Below are positions 56,661 through 64,000 of a stretch of 64,000 bases of DNA, piece by piece. Numbering within the stretch: position 1 is the first letter of the stretch; each line of letters starts with the position of its first letter. The stretch comes from Hemicordylus capensis (lineage: Eukaryota; Chordata; Lepidosauria; Squamata; Cordylidae). Under the pieces are notes generated by a model. That model worked only from the letters and a program-made list of their open reading frames with translations. It did not search any database and had not been told where the DNA came from. The stretch covers positions 11,000,501 to 11,064,500 of the forward strand of contig NC_069669.1 in the NCBI RefSeq assembly GCF_027244095.1, in the 5' to 3' direction. The position numbers and the translations under genes were made by a program.

Positions 56661-58390
56661 GATCTCGTCAGATTGCCCTCTGATTTCTACATATTATTTC
56701 AGGCATACATATTCTGTCAGGGTTTTGCTTCATGGTAATGACATTTAGAAGCTTGCATTAAACATCAGGGAAAGCCAAGACCTTTGGGTTTCTGCTCCTG
56801 TTAACAGTGCATTAGATGTCAGTTGTGCTGGGATGGTAGGAAAGAACTGGGGGGAAATAATCTTAGATTCGGGTAAATACAGTAGATCCTGTGTCTCTTA
56901 ACGGAAAAGCAAGATTAAGGTCAAAGGCATAAGAAGAAATAAAGATGAGTGAAATGCAAGCAGATTCAACGTTTATTCATTCATCTAAAATGATAATAAA
57001 TTTGAATGATCAAACAGAATATTATTATTAATCAACATTACTATGAGCAATAAATCAAAGCAGAATATTTTTGGAGAAAAGATGCAGTAAGCAGCAAACA
57101 GGACGAATGGGAGTATGGCACAGAATTTGCTAGCCAAATACTTACCTCCTCCTGAAGGTGAAAGGCAGGAAGTGCTTGGGAGTGGGTTACTACAGTTCAG
57201 AGCTACAGTGATTCCCCAGAACAGAGTGGATGCTTGAAAAGCAAACAGCTGGGGGATTTGGTTTATGTTTCTCCCTACTCATCTGATAAACCTTTCCCTC
57301 AATCCACCATTCGCTGAAGGCCAGACATTAGGGTCGTAGGAATCGATTCAAACGAATCCCATTCTGTGCAAGCAGATCCAAGTTGAATAGATTGGAATTT
57401 TTTCTACCAGACACTAAGGTAGTTCACACGATCATAATTATGGTAGGAGAAATCTCTTATGCTAGTTCGGGAGCTGTCCCTATCCGAAGTAGGATTGTGT
57501 GAACTGCCTATATGGCACTGGAGATCCGTGAACAGCTTAAAAGCAGCTGTAGGGATTAGCACACAGCTCAGCACACTGGAAAGAGTCATTTTTCTCTTTG
57601 AAAAGATACTCCAGGCCCATTCACACATTATGTTCAACACATGTACAACGAGCACAGGTACATATCTGTGCACAGGTACAGTCATTCATATTATGCTGGA
57701 CACAGGAACAGAAGTACACTTCCTACCTGTACCATGCATTTGAAGGTCCACTTTTAAAATGAACAGTCATTCACACAAACACATGTACAAGTGTATAGAG
57801 ATCTGTATGCTCATACAGCATAGTGTCTGAATTGGACTTCGGTCTCCAGACAAAAAATGTCGTTCCTACTGTTTATCTATGGTGGGTTTCCCAGGTGAGT
57901 TTCAGTTTTCTCAGGAAAGGGGAAAAGGAAAATCACAATGACCCAACTCAATACAAATATTTCTTAATGAGAAAGTTTTGCAAAGGAAGGCAGATGGTAG
58001 CACTCTGCATAAAATAATGCATTCTGGTTGCAGAATGAAGGGCTTTTACTTCCGGAATTCTAGAGTCCTTGAAGTCTGGCCAATGCAGGCTTGAGAAAAC
58101 ATGTTGGGCTGCACCACTGGGTTGCTGGCGTGTGCATGCTAAAGAGAGACTTTGGTTTTTTTATTTTTAAAAAAATGCTTTGCTCCAAAGCAGAAATTAG
58201 TATCGGTAGAAGATCAAGCAATGCTAAATGATTCATCTATGACATTCAGGATGATTCTTCTGAATGGCATCAGAAGCCATAGTAGAGGAACCCTGCAAGA
58301 GTCCCAACGGCCACACCAGTGTTATGAGCAGAACAGCCATCTGCAGAGAAACGAGAGAGCAGGGTATTACAACTGGTAAAGTCATAAAAA
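56661..58390. other. No gene seen; one small foldback
   Basis: 57,418-57,508 is a 91-bp hairpin (ggtagttcacacgatcat ... ggattgtgtgaactgcc). Around 57,615-57,790 further cattcacaca words recur in both orientations. The rest is AT-rich and unassigned. Confidence 0.45.
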
Positions 58391-58394
58391 ATGT

Positions 58395-58870
58395 AAGAAC
58401 AGCCCTGCTGGATCAGGCCCAAGGCCTATCTAGTCCAGCATCCTGTTTCACACAGTGGCCCACCAGATAGCTCTGAGAAGCCCCCAGGCAAGATTTGAGG
58501 GCATGCCCTCTCTCCTGCTGTTGCTCCCCTGCAACTGGTATTGAGAAGCATCTTCTTGCCTCTGTGGCTGAGGGTAGCCTATAGCCACTAGACTAGTGGC
58601 CATTGATCGACTGTCCTCCATGAATTTGTCTAAGTCTCTTTTAAAGCCATCCAAGCTAGCGGCCATCACCACATCCTGTGGCAGATAATTCTATCACTTA
58701 ATCAAGCACTGTGTGAAAAAGTACTTCCCGTTGTTGGTCCTAAAATCGCCAGCCTTCGGTTTCATGGGATGACCCCTGGTTCTAGTGTTGTGAGAGAGGG
58801 AGAAATATCTCTCTCTCTCTCTCTCTCTTTTCACGCCATGCCTTGTTCTATAAACCTCTATCATGTCCTT
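58395..58870 (-). mobile_element. CR1-type LINE C-terminal/3' fragment
   Basis: The - strand reads FRTNNGKYFFTQCLIK, then VVMAASLDGFKRDLDKFMED and SMATSLVAIGYPQPQ, the CR1 C-terminal pattern. The (CT)n run at 58,810-58,828 lies at its upstream side. Confidence 0.75.
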
Positions 58871-58899
58871 AATTTCCTGACCACCCGTTTCAATGCAAC

Positions 58900-59075
58900 A
58901 AATTGGATTTTATTCATTGATAAATTGGATTCAATCCAATTGGATGTTCATCTCTCCAAGTTGGCAGATAAACACATTTCAGTGCTGCTATATGCAGATG
59001 ATGCAGTAATACTCTCCAGGACTCCTATAGGGTTTGCCTGCTATCGTGAGGAAGATCGTTTGGAGATCAATGATC
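58900..59075 (+). mobile_element. LINE reverse-transcriptase fragment with YADD box
   Basis: Reads KLADKHISVLLYADDAVILS followed by RTPIG. This is the catalytic palm motif of a non-LTR reverse transcriptase, in opposite orientation to the adjacent CR1 piece. Confidence 0.7.
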
Positions 59076-59419
59076 AAAATCCTAAAGCATAAAGGCATTA
59101 CAATATTATCAGTTTTATTTCCAATCCCCTTCCAGACGATCCCTAGCATGCAATTTGACATTTTTACAGCTGCTGTGCACTGAGTCGACATTTTCAGTGA
59201 GCTGTCCCACAGAACCCCAAGATTTCTGCCCCAAGAGGTTCACAATCTAGAAAATGACAGATGAGATACAAAAGAGGAAGACAGTAAAGGCAGGGGAAAG
59301 AGGAGAAGTTGTGATTAGTTCATGTGCACAAAGAAATCAGGCACATACAAAGGGTATGTGGCCAAGGACTTCGTGGAAAAGTTGAGTTTTGGAGGAGGGG
59401 TTATGGGAGGAGAGCTGCT

Positions 59420-59672
59420 CTTGTGGGAAGTAAAGTAAGGAAAGTGTGCCGTCGAGTTGGTGTTGACTCCAGGAGACCACAGAACCCTGTGGTTTTTCTT
59501 TGAAAGAATACAAGAAGGGTTTATCATTGCCTCCTCCCGCGTAGTATGAGATGATGCCTTTCAGCATCTTCCTATATCATTGCTGCCCGATATAGTAGCA
59601 GTGGGGATTTGAACTGGCAACCTTCAGCTTGTTAGTCAAGCATTTCCCCGCTGCGCCACTTAAGGTGGTTCA
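59420..59672 (-). mobile_element. tRNA-derived SINE, full length
   Basis: On + it starts with the tail (gtgccgtcgagttggtgttg) and ends with the tRNA-like head (gatttgaactggcaacc, gctgcgccacttaag). Same family as 31,018-31,255. Confidence 0.8.
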
Positions 59673-59975
59673 GTCTTGTGGATGAATTGTCTCCTTTGCT
59701 AAGCAGGGTCCACCCTGGTTTGCATTTGAATGGGAAACTACATGTGTGAGCACTGTAAGATATTTCCCTGAGGGGATGGGGCCACATTGAGAAGAGCATC
59801 TGCCTGCTTGCATGTAGAAGGCTCCAAGTTCCCTCCCTGTCTGCATCTCCAGATAGGGCTGGGAAAGACTCCTGCCTGCAGCCTTGGAGAAGCTGCTGCC
59901 AGTCTGTGCAGACAATACTGAGCTCAAGGGACAAAGAGTCTGACTCAATATGAGGCAGCTTTCTATGTTCCTGTG
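59673..59975 (+). mobile_element. 5S/tRNA chimeric SINE
   Basis: Starts just after the preceding SINE (cttgtggatgaattgtctcc), with tttgctaagcagggtccacc and tgaatgggaaacta in the 5S-like head. The tail ends ggcagctttctatgttcctg. Confidence 0.85.
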
Positions 59976-60050
59976 AGGAGGGACTTGAAGGAAGGAAGAG
60001 GGAGGCATCACAGAGGTGTCTTGGAAGCCAGTTCCAGGCATAAGAGGTAT

Positions 60051-60095
60051 GAAGGAAGGAAGGAAGGAAGGAAGGAAGGAAGGAAGGAAGGAAGG
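60051..60095 (+). repeat. (GAAG)n microsatellite
   Basis: About eleven 4-bp units. Confidence 0.95.
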
Positions 60096-61314
60096 GGAGA
60101 GTTGTCTGAGGAGTCAAGAGACCTTCTGGTACTGTAGAGTGAAGGTTCTGAGACTGGACAACAGGCAGGCAGGATCAGGATCAGGAGAGGGAAGGTCTGG
60201 TGGGGCTTCTGAAGACAGAGGCAAGGAGTTTGTGTTGAATCCAGGAGCAGGCAGGAAGCCAGCGCAGGGCTTTCAAGAGGGATGCCATATGCTTAGAGCA
60301 ATGAAAGAGAGAAAGGGGTTTAGGGGCAGAGTTCTGGGGCAGAGGCGAAGGGTCTGACCGAGGTGCAAAACCCCAGACAGGAGAAGCGTGTGGCATTTCA
60401 TGCAGGCAAGCATCCATTGATCCACCCTGCTCCAGCAGTTGCAAACATTAGTATAATCTCAAATCCCCCTCTCGTTTAAGATGATTTAAGGTGCTTTCAG
60501 CTTTCATTTGTGCTCTGAAAAGCACACTCGCCGTAACTTCTGTACCGTTTAAGCATTAAAGGCTTTGCACGGTTTTGTGTATTATGCAGACTTTACAAAT
60601 TGGGCTCCGTGCATGCACCATTTGCCTTGGTCTTTCAGCTTGAAGTTTGGCTGGGGAGAGCTGTGCCAGGCAGAAATTCAACAGGTGCCACTCCCCCAGT
60701 CTCTTGTAGCTACAGCTCCTGATGAATTTCTGCCCAGCTATTGCTACAAAAGCAAGGCAATTGCCCCAAACGCCACCTACCACAGTAAATGTCTAGGCAG
60801 AAATTCTACAGGTAAGGCAGCTCCTTGTACATAGGCACACCAGCTACTATTAGCTTTACCTTTAAGAATTTTCTCCCATCTTTTAACTCTTCGTGACTCC
60901 TGCACATTACTTTTGGATTTCTGGGGGAAGGATTCAGATTGGTCAGCTGGGGAAAAAAATGTAATTGGCTTGAAACATGGAACAGGAACTTCACCATATT
61001 GCTTTACTTTACTTTATTTTATTGTTAATTTTTATACTGCCTTTCATTACAATAATCTAAAAGCGGTTTTGAAAACATTTAAAACAATATAAATCTATAA
61101 AAATGGCGTAATAAAAATTAAATTGGAAGATAAACATACACACCTAATTAAAAGTTTAAAAACACATGTAAGCCTTAGAATGAGTTCTACCAATTGTAGC
61201 CATGTAGATTTTTGTAATATCCTAAAACAGGGATAGAGAACCTTGGCTATCCAGCAGTTATTGATTCAGTTGTGGCTGGGCTGCTGATGGTTTTTAATGC
61301 TGCTTATGATTGTT
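60096..61314. other. No gene seen; repeat relics
   Basis: 60,655-60,815 repeats aggcagaaattc[at]acaggt twice in direct and once in inverse sense. 61,000-61,090 is a LINE-3'-like tail (tttatactgcctttcattac). No gene. Confidence 0.4.
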
Positions 61315-61552
61315 AGGGTTGTGCATGCATCACGATTCGTGCACGATTCGAAGGGGCAGTCTGGGCACCTTTAAGAGCAAGCACCTGTGCCTGTTCTTCT
61401 GTTGTGGTGTGGTGGCCCCCAGCACCCCACATGAGTGGTGCTGGGGGCCGCGACACCAAAAGAGCAGGTACAGAATTGCTCTCCTTGCTCTCAAAGGTGC
61501 CCGGACTACCCCTTCGAATCATGCACGAATTGTGATCCATGCATAACCCTTA
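61315..61552. mobile_element. Foldback MITE (about 238 bp)
   Basis: Arms agggttgtgcatgcatcacg ... gatccatgcataaccct pair over nearly their whole length, including gattcgaaggggcag against ctaccccttcgaatc. No frame. Flanks gatt / tgat are unclear as a target duplication. Confidence 0.8.
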
Positions 61553-61923
61553 TGATTGTAAGGATTCTTTACGACTTTTTATAAAGATGGTGTTGTATTT
61601 CTGTCTAATTTCTATTAGCCAAGAGCAAATATCCTGGTTAGTGGGAAGGATACGAACTTGGGTATAGAATAAACAAGCCAAAGTTAGCTGGGCAATCTCT
61701 TGTATGTTGACTGAAAAGCAAGTTCATATCCTGGACATCCAGATGAATTCTATCTAAATGTCTTATTGTCTAATTTTAATTCTGTTTACTAATTCAGTGG
61801 CTAAATACCGTTATATTGTGTGTAAGTGCCGCTCTCTTGTTTACGATTCTGTTTCTGGTCAATGACTGAAATAAAGTGACTGAACAAGTTCGTCAGGGCT
61901 TACTCTCAACAGCAAGTGGATTA

Positions 61924-62227
61924 GGAGAGCTGGTCTTTTGGTAGCAAGCATGACTTGTCCCCTTAGCTAAGCAGGGTCTGCCCGGGTTGCATATGAAAGG
62001 GAGACTAGAAGTGCGAGCACTGTAAGATATTCCCCTTAGGGGATGGAGCCACCGCTCTGGGAAGAGCATCTAGGTTCCGAGTTCCCTCCCTGGCAGCATC
62101 TCCACGATAGGGCTGCGAGAGACTCCTGCCTGCAATCTTGGAGAAGCCGCTGCCAGTCTGTGAAAACAATACTGAGCCAGATGGACCAAGGGTCTGACTC
62201 AGTATACGGTAGCTTCCTATGTTCCTA
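61924..62227 (+). mobile_element. 5S/tRNA chimeric SINE, full length
   Basis: Starts gagagctggtcttttggtag. ttagctaagcagggtctgcc and tgaaagggagacta form the 5S-like head. The tail ends ggtagcttcctatgttccta. Confidence 0.9.
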
Positions 62228-62254
62228 TGGACATCCAGGCTAAATTACTCCATG

Positions 62255-62450
62255 TGGCCTTAGCTCAGTGGCAAAGCATCTGCTTTGCATGCAGAAGGTC
62301 CCAGGTTCAATCCCTGGTAGCATCTCCAGGTTGGGCTGGGAGAGACTCCTGCCTGCAACCTTGGAGAAGCTGCTGCCAGTCTGTGTAAACAGTACTGAGT
62401 GAGATGGATCGAGGGTCTGACTCTGCAGAAGGCAGCTTCCTGTGTACCTT
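62255..62450 (+). mobile_element. tRNA-Ala-like headed SINE sharing the same tail
   Basis: The head gtggccttagctcagtggca, ctttgcatgcagaaggtcc, ggttcaatccctgg is a readable tRNA-Ala-like sequence (anticodon TGC). After it comes the tail of the 5S/tRNA family. There is no 5S-like segment. Not a functional tRNA gene: it lacks the paired 3' acceptor strand. Confidence 0.85.
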
Positions 62451-63481
62451 CTCACGAGTAATCTGGCTGCCAGCCAATATAAGATATCGCTTCACACGGT
62501 TTTTTTTCTTCGTTCCACTATTCCAGTGCTTCTGTATCAAAATGACTCAAGAGAGTACCACAAGGGCATCCACCACTCACCATACATCCAGAAACATCCC
62601 TTTTCCGGCTTCTGCCAGTTGAGGATAATGTCTAACCATCGTGGCTGGTAGAAGTCAGAGAATCCAGAGAAACCGCAAAACAGAACTAAGGAAGATAATG
62701 TGAAGGCATTCATGAAGTGGTTAGCAAACGGAGAGAACCATCAACAGAAAACAGCCGCTTACAGTATTAAGAAGGGAGCAGAGTTATGGCATAGTTGAGA
62801 AGAGATCACTTACTATTTTCAGTAAAGAGGTCTCCACGGAAATGTGAGAATTCCTGTTTTTCAGCATTGATATTTATTTGCATCATGGCAGTACAAAACA
62901 GATTCTTGTAGTATTGGGCATTGAGGAACAGAGGATCCAAGCAGCCTTTCTAGATATAGAATTTGTGGGGGAAACAGAGAAATATCATTCTACAATTCTG
63001 TTCTGTGGTACAGCTTTCTTTATCCAAATGGATCTGGCAAAGAATCAGAATGTTTAGAGAAACAGGAATCCTAGAGATCAACATCAAGCTACCTAGGTAA
63101 AGGAGCAACACACCTTTGCAAACATTCATACTTTTTCCATTTTCATTTGCCACATTCAAGCTCTCCAGATCCGGGCACCCTAATTTGCATGTTATCTGGT
63201 TTGCAACTAATTTGCACATTATGCAAATTAACAGATGCACTGTCCAGTTGACTTGTATCTGCTCTGCATAGCTACCAACAATAGTTGGGGAGGATCTGCT
63301 TACCTGACCATTTCATGCAGCATTAAACACCCAGACTGTATATCCCGACACTTCCCAATACACAAATTCAGTTGTCTAATTAGCTATGTGCATCGCTGTC
63401 GTGGATTCCTCACCAACTGCAGACTACCACCCCACTCCATTTCCCAATACCTGAATATTCTATTTATTGGTGAATACATGA
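62451..63481. other. No gene seen
   Basis: AT-rich sequence with no recognised repeat and no splice-bounded frame. Confidence 0.4.
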
Positions 63482-63700
63482 GGTCATTCACACAATCAAA
63501 AACTGTGTTCTACTCGGGTTTGGGAGCTGTGTGTGCTTCCAATTTTCAGTTGTGTGGAAGCAAAGTAAGATGAAAACTTGGGTAGAAGTGATTCTGTGGA
63601 AGCAAGGTAGGAGAAAAAGTTACCCAGGTTTTCCTCCAACCTTGCTTCCACACAACCAAAAGTTGGGAGCACACAAAAATTGGGAGAAAGTCTGATTGAA
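63482..63700. mobile_element. Foldback element related to 51,117-51,430, one end lost
   Basis: Starts ggtcattcacacaatc and has the same inner words (gttctactcgggtttgggag, gtgtggaagcaaag). The far terminus is not found. Confidence 0.7.
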
Positions 63701-63885
63701 ACCAATGTACCATATTTACCCAAATCGAAGACAACTCTACATTTAAGATGACCCCCTTAAAAAGCAGAGATTAAAATACAGGTTAAACCTGCATTTTACT
63801 CAAAAGGAACAGGACTATGAATTTAAAATGACCTCCTGATTTCTAATATCATAAAACCTGGAATAAATCTAGTCCTGGATTCAGG

Positions 63886-63913
63886 TAACTACTTACTTAC
63901 TTACTTACTTACT

Positions 63914-63945
<32 letters not shown>
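63886..63945 (+). repeat. (TTAC)n(TTTA)n microsatellite before a LINE-3'-like tail
   Basis: About 60 bp of 4-bp units leading into cttatatactgcctcctcca at the window end. Confidence 0.95.
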
Positions 63946-64000
63946 ATTTCTTATATACTGCCTCCTCCAAAGACTCTAGGTGGTATTCACTTCTAAGTAG

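Noticed and set aside
60016-60357. 113-codon + frame with repeated GRKE units
   Set aside because: Translation of the (GAAG)n microsatellite and adjoining sequence.
62255-62330. tRNA-Ala gene
   Set aside because: The head is tRNA-like, but it lacks a paired acceptor end and runs straight into a SINE tail.

Overview
The window looks like the nuclear genome of a squamate reptile (lizard or snake). It carries several tRNA-headed SINEs with BovB-like 3' ends of the Sauria type, chimeric 5S-rRNA/tRNA SINEs, CR1-, BovB/RTE- and L1-type LINE fragments, hAT and Tc1 DNA transposons, and spliced vertebrate genes. No bacterial operon, CRISPR array or rRNA operon is present. All calls come from reading the sequence; family names rest on remembered protein and repeat families, not on database searches.

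Layout. Positions 1-11,402 (copy A) and 18,577-29,894 (copy B) are a direct segmental duplication, about 1% diverged where I compared them base by base. Both copies hold the same internally shortened WDR90 remnant on the + strand (three exons of the first WD40 part joined to the last three exons). Both also hold, convergently on the - strand, the last two exons of NAGPA. In copy B these two exons complete an apparently intact 11-exon NAGPA gene running from 42,995 down to 28,362. In copy A they are orphans. Between the copies (11.4-18.5 kb) lie LINE fragments with a decayed Tc1 transposase, a 304-bp tandem duplication, and the 3' part of a - strand multi-exon gene (14,538-17,440) that I do not recognise but whose nine exons join in a single open frame.

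From 43 to 46 kb: the NAGPA 5' end with two MiT/TFE-type E-boxes and a perfect CTCF-type motif just upstream, a hAT element with a clean 8-bp target duplication, and an olfactory receptor coding exon (- strand) that is open but has no in-frame ATG. From 46 to 64 kb I find no convincing protein gene; the stretch is mostly SINEs, LINE pieces, foldback (MITE-like) elements and microsatellites.

How the parts relate: NAGPA removes the GlcNAc cap from mannose-6-phosphate tags on lysosomal enzymes in the trans-Golgi network. WDR90 is a centriole/cilium WD40 protein. Both lie on human 16p, so the association is in keeping with an ancestral block. The duplication has copied the 3' ends of both genes, and its right edge falls in LINE sequence. 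The most notable items are the unrecognised gene beside the orphan NAGPA membrane exons, the in-frame internal loss in WDR90, the extra EGF exon in NAGPA, and the 5S/tRNA chimeric SINE family with its nested insertions.
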